DNA of 17,979 nt from Enterovibrio sp042096095 (lineage in GTDB: Bacteria; Pseudomonadota; Gammaproteobacteria; Enterobacterales; Vibrionaceae). The notes under the pieces were generated by a model. The model had not been told where the DNA came from, searched no databases, and saw only the letters and a list, made by a program, of their open reading frames with translations. Shown one piece after another: positions 7,261 through 13,912 of this stretch. The DNA lies in assembly GCA_042096095.1 (NCBI GenBank), contig JBELME010000058.1, positions 1 through 17,979 of the forward strand, in the 5' to 3' direction. The translations under genes and the position numbers were made by a program. The stretch's first letter is position 1. The number at the start of each line of letters is the position of its first letter.

Positions 7261-7950
7261 TTGCTCAGAAGGTGAAAGCCTGCCAGCTGATGCCAAGTAT
7301 TGACGTGTTAACCCTACAAAATCTTCCAACGGTCTATCCAACAAATCTTCGCTAACGAAAACATCGTAACCTAACAACTCTCGGTTGTAGGTCATGCGGT
7401 TTGCTAACATCGCAACCAAGCCTTTGTAGGTTTTCCCATTGGGCGAGACATAAGGCTTATCATCAAACATCATGTCTTCTAATGGCGTAGTATTTGGTAC
7501 TTCTGCACGTCGGTATGCACTTAGCAATAGTCCGCGCTGTTCCATGATGATATGGCTCGCTAATCGAAAACTGATGCTATCTAAAAACGGCTCATAGTCT
7601 TTCAGACGAATGCCTACCCAAGGTAGTGGGCTATGCCAACCTTCTTGCGACACACTCGGTATGCCGATTTCTCGAATGTCTCGCCATTTTACGCTCCAGC
7701 CGCCTTTTGGTGTGTGGTGTTGGATGTGCATATTTGACAGTGAAAATGTGAGACGTTGCTGATCGATAACGCGTGAGATGTACAAACCTAAGCCACCCAA
7801 TAAACAAAGTCCTAAAAAAGCGGGCACGGCTTTTATTCGCGGGTTTAGCAGAATTAACGACAATACGATGATGACGAGCGCGATAACCGCGACCGTAAAG
7901 TACTTACCGACATGTTGATTCGGGGGATAAATCAGCAAATTCTTTTTCAC
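7258..7950 (-). CDS. DUF2982-like inner membrane protein
   Basis: The 230-residue protein has two hydrophobic segments near the N-terminus (about 17-37 and 42-61), followed by a soluble part with WSVKWRDIREIGIP and a tail rich in charged residues. This layout resembles the DUF2982 proteins of Vibrionaceae and related marine gamma-proteobacteria, which have no known function; the middle section resembles a PH-like or YcxB-like fold in outline. The call rests on overall resemblance, not on a diagnostic motif. The start is a GTG at 7950; the nearest strong ribosome site (AGGA) lies about 13 bases upstream, so the start is not certain. It is transcribed alone toward gloC, with a hairpin overlapping its stop codon. 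Confidence 0.65.
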   Translation of the reverse strand: MKKNLLIYPPNQHVGKYFTVAVIALVIIVLSLILLNPRIKAVPAFLGLCLLGGLGLYISRVIDQQRLTFSLSNMHIQHHTPKGGWSVKWRDIREIGIPSVSQEGWHSPLPWVGIRLKDYEPFLDSISFRLASHIIMEQRGLLLSAYRRAEVPNTTPLEDMMFDDKPYVSPNGKTYKGLVAMLANRMTYNRELLGYDVFVSEDLLDRPLEDFVGLTRQYLASAGRLSPSEQ

Positions 7951-8118
7951 TTCTGTTTGGGCTTCCTTTCTTATTACCTTTGTTAAGCGTAGTCAGATCA
8001 CATGCTCAAAGGAATGCGTCTGTGCGATAATTGAGCAAAATTACAAGGGGTTTCCGAGAGTTGACTCAAGTTTCGCGTCAGTGCTGCGTTAAAGCTACAA
8101 AACGGGTCGGTTTTTTGG

Positions 8119-8177
8119 TATAAAACGCGCTTTGTTTTTCACCCTGCGGTTTCAGGGGATGCTGAACGTAGTGCATC
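8119..8177 (+). promoter_or_regulatory. Promoter and two-hairpin leader of the lysine-tailed winged-helix gene
   Basis: TATAAA (8119-8124) is a likely -10 box, with no clear -35. The leader then holds two adjacent 5-bp hairpins, CCCTG-cggttt-CAGGG (8142-8157, 5-bp stem 8142-8146 with 8153-8157) and GATGC / GCATC (8158-8177), ending just before the ribosome site AGTAGGA. Whether they regulate translation is not known. Confidence 0.4.
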
Positions 8178-8193
8178 GGAGTAGGACGATTTA

Positions 8194-8571
8194 ATGAAAA
8201 TCTCTCATAAACGTAAAGTTCAACTTAAGCTTCAAAAACACATCAAAGCAGCAAAATCAATTGCAGCTAAAACTGTGGCGAAAGAAGCACCAGTGAAAGT
8301 TGCTGCTGTAGCAAAGCCGGTTGTTGAGCCAAAGGCCGAAACGGCAAAAATTGTTTCAGAAATTTCTCTGACACCAAAACAACAACAAGTGCTAGACATT
8401 GTTCGTCAAAATGCAGAAGGCATCAATCCTAAAGGCATTGGTCTTGCAGCAGGTCAAGAAGAAGCAAAAGCAGCTTCTTGGGCGACATCAGCATTGAAAA
8501 AATTGGCGGAAGAAGGCGTTGTTGAACGCGTTCAATTGGCAGGCAACAAAGTGATGTACAAAGCACTTTAA
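8194..8571 (+). CDS. Small MarR-like winged-helix DNA-binding protein with lysine/alanine-rich tail
   Basis: The 125-residue protein has two parts. Residues 1-60 are rich in Lys, Ala and Val and low in complexity, like the tails of histone H1-like proteins. Residues about 62-125 look like a winged helix (LTPKQQQVLDIV, then ALKKLAEEGVVERV and a final NKVMYKAL wing), the type annotated as MarR family in vibrios. A nucleoid-associated or broad regulatory role is plausible, since the basic tail would bind DNA without sequence preference, but no target is visible. The ATG has TAGGA upstream. The gene is transcribed alone, after a two-hairpin leader, and ends in a strong terminator. Confidence 0.75.
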   Translation: MKISHKRKVQLKLQKHIKAAKSIAAKTVAKEAPVKVAAVAKPVVEPKAETAKIVSEISLTPKQQQVLDIVRQNAEGINPKGIGLAAGQEEAKAASWATSALKKLAEEGVVERVQLAGNKVMYKAL

Positions 8572-8606
8572 TCGCACTTGCTATCTCGGCAGAGTTTTCT
8601 GTTTTT

Positions 8607-8632
8607 AAGCCAGCCTTAGGGCTGGTTTTTTT
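8607..8632 (+). terminator. Intrinsic terminator after the winged-helix gene
   Basis: CCAGCC-ttag-GGCTGG, extended by weaker flanking pairs, is followed by seven T (8626-8632). Confidence 0.93.
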
Positions 8633-8886
8633 GTGTCTATTTTGCGGTGTATATTAATCGGTTGTTAACGGTAAGTAGCTGTGTTTTATGTGTTTACAGT
8701 TCGAATGAATTTAAACGATGATCCGCGCCAAAGTTTTTGTTTTTTGCCAAGATTTTGTGACTTATAAGCTTATATTGGTCTTAAGATACAACGTTCTAAC
8801 AACGAGGGTGAATGGCGAAAATCGTCACCTTCTTACGTGTGTTGTATAAAACTAAAACAAGAAACTGATCACTAACGGAGCGCAGG
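8633..8886 (+). promoter_or_regulatory. Intergenic leader with nested inverted repeats
   Basis: The gene-free stretch between 8572 and 8886 is about 315 bp; after the terminator it is AT-rich and probably holds the promoter of the next gene, though no clear -35/-10 pair was found. Its 3' part has nested inverted repeats. The outer arms are ATACAAC (8786-8792) and GTTGTAT (8841-8847). The inner stem is GAGGGTGA (8804-8811) with TCACCTTC (8825-8832), one G-T pair, capped by CGA-aaa-TCG after a four-base bulge. The inner stem covers the ribosome site of a possible 18-aa leader peptide. Confidence 0.5.
8812..8868 (+). CDS. Possible 18-aa leader peptide (uORF)
   Basis: ATG at 8812 opens an 18-codon frame (MAKIVTFLRVLYKTKTRN) ending in TGA at 8866-8868. 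GAGG lies just upstream, but with short spacing and inside the stem of the hairpin described above. The stop is 18 bp before the ATG of the next gene, whose own ribosome site (GGAG, 8877-8880) follows it. The peptide is basic and has no run of a single regulatory amino acid. It could be a leader peptide coupling translation to the downstream gene, or chance. Confidence 0.35.
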   Translation: MAKIVTFLRVLYKTKTRN

Positions 8887-9303
8887 ATGACGGGCCGTTT
8901 CGAACATACTGAAAGCATGATGTCGCATGCTGTAAATTTTGATTACACCCACTTTTTAAGTGAATCTAGCCGGGAACATTGGACGTTTACACAGGCTCTA
9001 CAAGCACAAATCTCGCGATGGCGTCGTAAAACCATTGAAGAGTATGATGACTTCCCAAGTGAAGCCTTCCTACATTCCGTGAGCGGCACGCTATCGGCGC
9101 ATTACAGCGATGTGTCTAATCTCATTCGGTTGATTGATGAAGCCAAAAAACAACATATCACCGCACTCAATATCACGTTGCCTTATGCGCTGGATGACAG
9201 TGAGCTGGATAAAATTCGTCGGCGTACACATTGCGAGATTGTTCAGCACAAGGGCGAGACTGAATGGCTGTGTGTTGTAATGAAAACGAAAAACGCCACG
9301 TGA
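8887..9303 (+). CDS. Conserved-looking hypothetical protein
   Basis: I do not recognise this 138-residue protein. It has no signal peptide or membrane segment and no cysteine-based metal motif. The N-terminal half is polar and probably helical (TFTQALQAQISRWRRKTIEEYDDFP), the middle looks helical (SNLIRLIDEAKKQH), and a short strand-helix-strand pattern closes the chain (ALNITLPYALDDSELDKIRRR, then EIVQHK and WLCVVMK). The ATG at 8887 is supported by GGAG six bases upstream; ATGs at residues 11 and 12 would also give a complete protein. It is preceded by a structured leader and possible uORF, and its TGA lies in the loop of the following terminator. That it is a real gene rests on codon pattern, ribosome site and terminator. 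Confidence 0.7.
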   Translation: MTGRFEHTESMMSHAVNFDYTHFLSESSREHWTFTQALQAQISRWRRKTIEEYDDFPSEAFLHSVSGTLSAHYSDVSNLIRLIDEAKKQHITALNITLPYALDDSELDKIRRRTHCEIVQHKGETEWLCVVMKTKNAT

Positions 9304-9319
9304 TGTGGCGTTTTCTTTT
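9290..9319. terminator. Bidirectional terminator between hypothetical gene and arcD-like gene
   Basis: A perfect 10-bp stem AAAACGCCAC / GTGGCGTTTT (9290-9299, 9305-9314) has the loop gtgat, which contains the stop codon of the + strand gene. T-rich tracts follow in both directions, so it serves both convergent genes. Confidence 0.92.
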
Positions 9320-9349
9320 GAGCTGCGCGCAGATGATCGTATCGGTGCG

Positions 9350-10762
9350 TTACTGCAGCGTTGCGCCACTGAACACTAAATACCCCGCCGCACATCCCGC
9401 AATCAGAATGAACGCGAGCAACAAACGGTTCCGCCCTTCAAAAGCCACTTGATGATTCTCTTGCTTCGCGGCCATGTAAAACGCGATACCCGGTAAATAA
9501 AGCAAGGCGGCGAGCAGCAGATGGTGAAGACCGGAAGCAAACAGCAGCCAGCAACCATAAAGCGTTGCGAGTGAGGCAATGGCGCGAATCCGTGTATTGC
9601 GCATTTCGGTGAACGACAACTTGAGTAAGTAACCCGCGACCAACAAATATGGCACCAAAATCATCTCGGATGCAATGGTCAATAGGTCGTCATACCCACC
9701 GCCAATCAGATACATCACAATCAAACAAAATTGCACCACGCAACTGGTGAGCATTAGCGAGTTCGTGGGTGTACCGTTCTTATTGGTGGTGGCAAAACAC
9801 TTGGGAAACATGCCATCTTTAGCGGCCGTATAAGGGGTCTCGGTTGCCAGTAACGTCCAGCTTAAAAACGCCCCACAGACTGAAATGATTAACCCAACGC
9901 CAATGATCACCACGCCGGTTTCACCCATCAAGGCTTCAAGAATTTTTGCCGTTGACGGGTTTTGGTATTTTGCCAACTCAGGCGTAGAAACCACACCCAT
10001 AGAGAGCAAGGTAACAGCGACGTAGAGAAACAAAGACGTGAGAAGGCCTAGAATCGTTGCGCGTCCGACATCTTTTCTGTTCTCCGCGCGGCTTGATACC
10101 ACCACTGCACCTTCAACCCCGATGAAAACCCACACAGTGATCAGCATGGTTTCTCTTACCTGATCAAACAGGCTCTTTCCTCCCTGCATATGCACGCCAG
10201 TAAAATCCAAGGTGAAGGTGTGCCAACGAAATGCGATCAATGCAGCCACGATAAAAACAATGATCGGAATGAGTTTGGCGATGGTGGTGATGTAATTGAT
10301 GATCGCCGCGGTTTGTACGCCTCGTAACACCAAAAAGTGCATCAACCAAATCAACAGCGAAGACAATACGACAGACAGCAGCGTATTGCCGTTACCGAAT
10401 AACACGGCGGTGTCTGTGTCGAAGAATAACCCGAGGGTGCTAAACACAATGACAAGGTAGGAAACGTTCGCCACTGCAGCACTTAGCCAGTAACCCCATG
10501 CTGAGAAAAACCCGCACAAATCCCCAAAGCCTGCTTGCGCATACCCAAACACGCCGCCAGTAATTTGTGGTTTTTGCTCCGTGAGATATTGAAAAGACAG
10601 TGCAAGGCATATCATGCCGAACCCCGTAATCACCCAGCCAATGGTGACTGCTGCAGGGCTTGCTACCGCTGCCATATTCTGTGGAAGGCTAAATACGCCG
10701 GCTCCAATCATCGAGCCAATCACGAGCGCAGTTAGCGCTTTAAGGTCCAATTTATTACTCAA
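9350..10762 (-). CDS. arcD: Arginine/ornithine antiporter family (ArcD-like, APC superfamily)
   Basis: This inner membrane protein has about twelve hydrophobic segments and starts with the family signature ALTALVIGSMIGAGVFSLPQNMA. Other blocks match ArcD closely: GGVFGYAQAGFGDLCGFFSAWGYW (shortened here to its first 20: GGVFGYAQAGFGDLCGFFSA), VWVFIGVEGAVV, SSRAENRKDVG and LSWTLLATE. ArcD exchanges arginine for ornithine; relatives carry lysine or agmatine/putrescine, so the exact substrates are open. The frame is open to an ATG at 10855, but homology begins at SNKLDLKAL. I chose the TTG at 10762 (470 aa, the usual length) because AAAGG lies seven bases upstream and the probable promoter lies between the two starts. 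No arcA, arcB or arcC is nearby, so this is an orphan transporter gene here. Confidence 0.86.
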   Translation of the reverse strand: MSNKLDLKALTALVIGSMIGAGVFSLPQNMAAVASPAAVTIGWVITGFGMICLALSFQYLTEQKPQITGGVFGYAQAGFGDLCGFFSAWGYWLSAAVANVSYLVIVFSTLGLFFDTDTAVLFGNGNTLLSVVLSSLLIWLMHFLVLRGVQTAAIINYITTIAKLIPIIVFIVAALIAFRWHTFTLDFTGVHMQGGKSLFDQVRETMLITVWVFIGVEGAVVVSSRAENRKDVGRATILGLLTSLFLYVAVTLLSMGVVSTPELAKYQNPSTAKILEALMGETGVVIIGVGLIISVCGAFLSWTLLATETPYTAAKDGMFPKCFATTNKNGTPTNSLMLTSCVVQFCLIVMYLIGGGYDDLLTIASEMILVPYLLVAGYLLKLSFTEMRNTRIRAIASLATLYGCWLLFASGLHHLLLAALLYLPGIAFYMAAKQENHQVAFEGRNRLLLAFILIAGCAAGYLVFSGATLQ

Positions 10763-10796
10763 AACACTGCCTTTAAATATGCCATTGAAAGTGAAA

Positions 10797-10818
10797 AGTA
10801 TAATGAAAGGTCCTTTCA
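10797..10818 (-). promoter_or_regulatory. Candidate promoter -10 and operator of the arcD-like gene
   Basis: On the minus strand TATACT (10797-10802) is a good -10 box about 35 bp upstream of the TTG start. Directly upstream lies a 15-bp palindrome TGAAAGG-t-CCTTTCA (10804-10818, + strand sense) filling the promoter spacer, as a repressor operator would. It is not a clear ArgR box. Confidence 0.5.
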
Positions 10819-10907
10819 GGCGTTTTTCAAAGTTGCGATTAGCGTCGTGATTCAAGAAGGCTTTGAAGTGTTTTATCTTCTCGTGAGGAAAATGAGGCGG
10901 AAGGTTA

Positions 10908-10963
10908 CGCCTTCGTGGCCTGCTATGTAAAGCATAAATAGCAGGGCAGTGGCCACGAAAGCG
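10908..10963. repeat. Large imperfect inverted repeat between sulA and the arcD-like gene
   Basis: CGCCTTCGTGGCC (10908-10920) pairs with GGCCACGAAAGCG (10951-10963) with one mismatch. Inside, TGCTAT (10921-10926) pairs with ATAGCA (10938-10943), leaving a seven-base bulge. It starts 47 bp after the sulA stop, but no T-run follows on the minus strand, so it is an unusual terminator, a processing site or a small RNA structure. Confidence 0.6.
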
Positions 10964-11009
10964 GTATCAGAAATGCAAACAGAGATTGCGCATTCTAAAT
11001 GTTAAGAAA

Positions 11010-11513
11010 TCAATGCAAGCGGCTTGGCAATCCGTTAATCACAAAGCAGGGTGTTGCGTTGCATTCGTCGTCATGGGTCGCGGTGAAGTTCACAATGTCA
11101 CCAAAGGCGATAATCGCCGCTGAGGTGTCTGACTGAATCGCTTTTTTCATCAAGGCTTCTGGGTTGTGCGTTGATGTTGCGCGAGCAATACGGATTTGTT
11201 GTGGGCTGATGCCTGCCTGTGTAAACAGCGAAAGACAAAATGAGGACGGCGGTGCAATCAGCGTGATCCAACGGTGGGTTTGGCTAAAGGTTTTTAGCAT
11301 TCTTAGCAGATAAGCAAACTCGCTAATGTTGTTTTGGTAAACATTGACAGAGACAAGGTTGCCGAACGACTGACCGCGCTGTGAAGCGGCGGTACGTGAT
11401 ACGCGTTGATAGTGACGAGAGCCTGCTGCTAAGCGCGCATAATGTTCACGCACAGCTGGAGAAGTCGCTTGTGTGTGTTGTGCTGAATGAGAGATCGCAA
11501 ACGTGTTTTTCAT
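11010..11513 (-). CDS. sulA: SOS cell-division inhibitor SulA
   Basis: SulA is a cytosolic protein made during DNA damage that binds FtsZ and blocks septation. The 167-residue protein is close to the E. coli length (169). The core VYQNNISEFAYLLRML and HRWITLIAPPSS aligns with the E. coli pattern, followed by a helix-strand region QAGISPQQIRIARATS and KKAIQSDTSAAIIAF. It ends NGLPSRLH, and in E. coli a C-terminal His is part of the Lon degron. The start ATG has AGGA seven bases upstream. A near-perfect LexA box lies 25 bp before the start, which makes the identification much stronger than the weak sequence conservation of the family would. The following gene on the same strand has its own promoter, so sulA is probably monocistronic. 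Confidence 0.88.
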   Translation of the reverse strand: MKNTFAISHSAQHTQATSPAVREHYARLAAGSRHYQRVSRTAASQRGQSFGNLVSVNVYQNNISEFAYLLRMLKTFSQTHRWITLIAPPSSFCLSLFTQAGISPQQIRIARATSTHNPEALMKKAIQSDTSAAIIAFGDIVNFTATHDDECNATPCFVINGLPSRLH

Positions 11514-11538
11514 CTGTCTGTCCTGCTTATATATCCAG

Positions 11539-11558
11539 TACTGTATGCGTATACAGTA
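11539..11558 (-). promoter_or_regulatory. LexA (SOS) box of sulA
   Basis: TACTGTATGCGTATACAGTA matches the E. coli consensus CTGT-N8-ACAG fully and differs from the ideal 20-mer only in the central bases. It sits 26 bp upstream of the sulA ATG, where it would cover the promoter. Confidence 0.95.
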
Positions 11559-11743
11559 GTTATATTTTTATCAGATCACAATAGGAAATAAGAAAACAAC
11601 GTGAATTGGATCGACTTTTTTCTTTATCAATAGCGAATTAGTGTGCGCTCTATCAGTATTGATAATTGTTCGTTGCTATGTAGATTCTCAGTAACGGTTG
11701 TTATCATGCAGGTATTACAGGTTTATACAGAAAGAGTTACGTC

Positions 11744-12385
11744 ATGGATCAAGAGTTTTGGCACGGCCGTTGGGCGGAGAATCGAATTGGATTTCACTTA
11801 ACTGATACCAATCCGCTATTAGTGAAATACTGGCCTGCGCTGTCACCAACACGTGAACAGCCAGTGTTGGTGCCGATGTGTGGCAAATCGGTTGATCTGT
11901 CTTGGTTAGCCTCGAAGCACGATAACGTGGTTGGCGTTGAACTGAGTGATATTGCGGTGAGAGCCTTCTTTGCCGAACATTTGTATACGCCGCTTGTGAC
12001 ACAAATCAGTGGGTCACATAAGCTGTATGAGTTTGATGAGTTGTCGGTATACAGTGGCGACTTCTTTACTGCGCCGCTTTCAACGTACCCGCTTATTTAC
12101 GATCGTGCTGCACTGATTGCGATGCCTGAATCGTTGAGAGAACACTATGTTTCTCATCTCCTATCGCTGCTTGCGCCTGGTGGAAAGATCCTGCTTATTA
12201 CGTTGGACTACCCTCAAGATGAAATGTCGGGTCCGCCGTTCAGTGTGAATGCGGACATGGTAGCGGCATTGTTTGCGGGCTGTAACGTGACGTTTTTGCA
12301 GCGTGACGATAACGCGTCGCGTCCACCCTCGGGCAAAGGGGCGAGCTACTTCGCAGAAGAAGTCTGGTTGATTGAAAAGCCATAA
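11744..12385 (+). CDS. tpm: Thiopurine S-methyltransferase family protein
   Basis: The 213-residue cytosolic enzyme has the family opening FWHGRWAENRIGFH (residues 5-18), then the S-adenosylmethionine site LVPMCGKSVDLSWLASK and VVGVELSDIAV (about 41-73), and the later motif YDRAALIAMP. Bacterial members methylate thiopurines and also selenium or tellurium compounds, and are linked with tellurite or selenite tolerance; the natural substrate here is not known. The ATG has only a weak purine-rich site upstream. It is divergent from sulA with 230 bp between, and convergent with purT, from which a hairpin separates it. The length is standard for the family. Confidence 0.92.
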   Translation: MDQEFWHGRWAENRIGFHLTDTNPLLVKYWPALSPTREQPVLVPMCGKSVDLSWLASKHDNVVGVELSDIAVRAFFAEHLYTPLVTQISGSHKLYEFDELSVYSGDFFTAPLSTYPLIYDRAALIAMPESLREHYVSHLLSLLAPGGKILLITLDYPQDEMSGPPFSVNADMVAALFAGCNVTFLQRDDNASRPPSGKGASYFAEEVWLIEKP

Positions 12386-12446
12386 TCGGCTTTCCCTTCA
12401 TCTGTCTCACTTGTCCGTATGATCGCTTGTTGAGAAGCGTGATAAA

Positions 12447-12479
12447 AAAGCGCCTGCATGTATACCACTCAGGCGCTTT
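12447..12479 (-). terminator. Terminator between tpm and purT
   Basis: AAAGCGCCTG and CAGGCGCTTT form a perfect 10-bp stem with a 13-base loop. On the minus strand six T follow, so it mainly ends purT; on the + strand the T-run is lacking beyond the stem. Confidence 0.88.
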
Positions 12480-12522
12480 CGTATATCTGGCACTGTCCAA
12501 ACGATCAGGTTTGTACTGAAGG

Positions 12523-13713
12523 TTATTTATTGAAATGGATGTTGACTGCGCCAGCGGCGGTAACCGCTTTCGTGATTGCGCTGGCTACAGCATCGCAGCG
12601 TGTGAGTGCGACACCTAATCGACGGCGACCGTCGATGTCTGGCTTACCGAACAAACGCACTTGTGTGTCTGGTAACGCAAGTGCATCGCTCAAACCACTA
12701 AAGGAAATGTTGGTCGATGTGCCTTCGCCCAGAATCACGGCGGATGCAGAAGGGCCATAAAGGCGGATTGCACCCACCGGCAAGCCAAGGAATGCGCGAA
12801 CGTGAAGGGCGAATTCTGATACGTCTTGCGAAATCAAGGTCACCATGCCGGTATCGTGCGGGCGAGGGGAGACTTCGCTAAAGAGTAGATCATCACCTTT
12901 GATGAATAGCTCAACACCGAACAAACCGTGTCCACCCAATGCTGTCACCACTTTGCGTGCAACGTCTTCCGCCGATTGACGTGCTTTGTCGCTCATTGCT
13001 TGTGGCTGCCATGATTCGCGGTAATCGCCGTCTTCTTGGCGGTGACCAATCGGCGCACAGAAATGAATGCCATCAACCGCGCTGACCGTCAGCAAGGTGA
13101 TTTCATAATCGAACTCAACAAAGCCTTCAACGATTACGCGACCAGCGCCTGCACGGCCACCTTCTTGCGCATAGCTCCACGCTGAATCAATGTCTGATTG
13201 TGATTTCACCACGCTTTGCCCTTTGCCTGAAGAGCTCATGACGGGCTTCACCACACAAGGTGTACCCACGCGTTCAATGGCCGCAACGAACGCCTCTTTT
13301 GTATCCGCGAATTCATAGGGAGAGGTCGGTACGTTAAGTTCTTCTGCGGCGAGGCGGCGAATGCCTTCACGGTTCATCGTCAATTGGGTAGCACGCGCGG
13401 TAGGGACAACGTTCACGCCTTGCTGTTCTAGCGCAACCAATCGATCTGTTGCGATGGCTTCAATTTCAGGCACAACGTAATCTGGCTTTTCTTTTGCAAT
13501 GATGTCGGCGAGTGCATCACCATCCAACATATCAACAACGTGGCTGCGGTGAGCAACTTGCATAGCAGGCGCGTTGGCGTAGCGGTCACAAGCAATAACT
13601 TCAATGCCTAAACGCTGGCATTCAATGGCGACTTCTTTACCCAGTTCACCAGAACCGAGAAGTAAAACGCGGGTCGCGTCGGGACGTGTGGCAGTTCCAA
13701 ACATGATATTCAT
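12523..13713 (-). CDS. purT: Formate-dependent phosphoribosylglycinamide formyltransferase (PurT)
   Basis: PurT makes formyl-GAR from GAR, formate and ATP, the folate-independent third step of purine synthesis in the cytosol. The 396-residue protein is nearly collinear with E. coli PurT (392). It shows the N-terminal nucleotide fold LLLGSGELGKEVAIE, then VVPEIEAIATD, the ATP-grasp loop KPVMSSSGKGQ, the middle block GHRQEDGDYRESWQPQ, and the metal and substrate site SEVSPRPHDTGMVTL. Either the ATG at 13713 or one three codons later (13704, with GGA upstream) could be the start; length favours neither strongly. Two overlapping PurR-like operators cover its promoter, consistent with repression by purines. 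A terminator follows the stop. Confidence 0.96.
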   Translation of the reverse strand: MNIMFGTATRPDATRVLLLGSGELGKEVAIECQRLGIEVIACDRYANAPAMQVAHRSHVVDMLDGDALADIIAKEKPDYVVPEIEAIATDRLVALEQQGVNVVPTARATQLTMNREGIRRLAAEELNVPTSPYEFADTKEAFVAAIERVGTPCVVKPVMSSSGKGQSVVKSQSDIDSAWSYAQEGGRAGAGRVIVEGFVEFDYEITLLTVSAVDGIHFCAPIGHRQEDGDYRESWQPQAMSDKARQSAEDVARKVVTALGGHGLFGVELFIKGDDLLFSEVSPRPHDTGMVTLISQDVSEFALHVRAFLGLPVGAIRLYGPSASAVILGEGTSTNISFSGLSDALALPDTQVRLFGKPDIDGRRRLGVALTRCDAVASAITKAVTAAGAVNIHFNK

Positions 13714-13738
13714 CCATCAAAGCGAAATTCTGGCAGTG

Positions 13739-13776
13739 ATTTTACCTTAAGCAATCGTTTGCGCAAGCGTTTGCTA
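13739..13776 (-). promoter_or_regulatory. purT promoter with two overlapping PurR-like operators
   Basis: On the minus strand TTGCGC (13761-13766) and TAAAAT (13739-13744) form a promoter with 16-bp spacing. GCGCAAACGATTGCTT (13749-13764) matches the PurR consensus ACGCAAACGTTTGCGT at 13 of 16 positions. TAGCAAACGCTTGCGC (13761-13776) matches at 12 of 16. They share four bases and cover the -35 box and spacer. Confidence 0.85.
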
Positions 13777-13880
13777 TTGTAACTTGCGTTAGCCAATGTG
13801 CTGTTATGCTTCTGATTTGATTAAAAAGAAAGCAAAGGGCGGATTAATTCATCAGAGACGCAAGTGACGTAAAAAAGGGA

Positions 13881-13907
13881 AGAAAAAGCCGCCCATGAAG
13901 GCGGCTT
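13881..13907 (-). terminator. Terminator of the DMT transporter gene
   Basis: AAGCCGCC-catgaa-GGCGGCTT (13886-13907) is followed by T-rich sequence on the minus strand. It lies just after the transporter stop at 13913. Confidence 0.9.
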
Positions 13908-13912
13908 GATGA

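Noticed and set aside
10763..10855. N-terminal extension of the ArcD-like protein to an ATG
   Set aside because: It covers the probable promoter and operator, is not part of family homology, and the TTG at 10762 has a good ribosome site.
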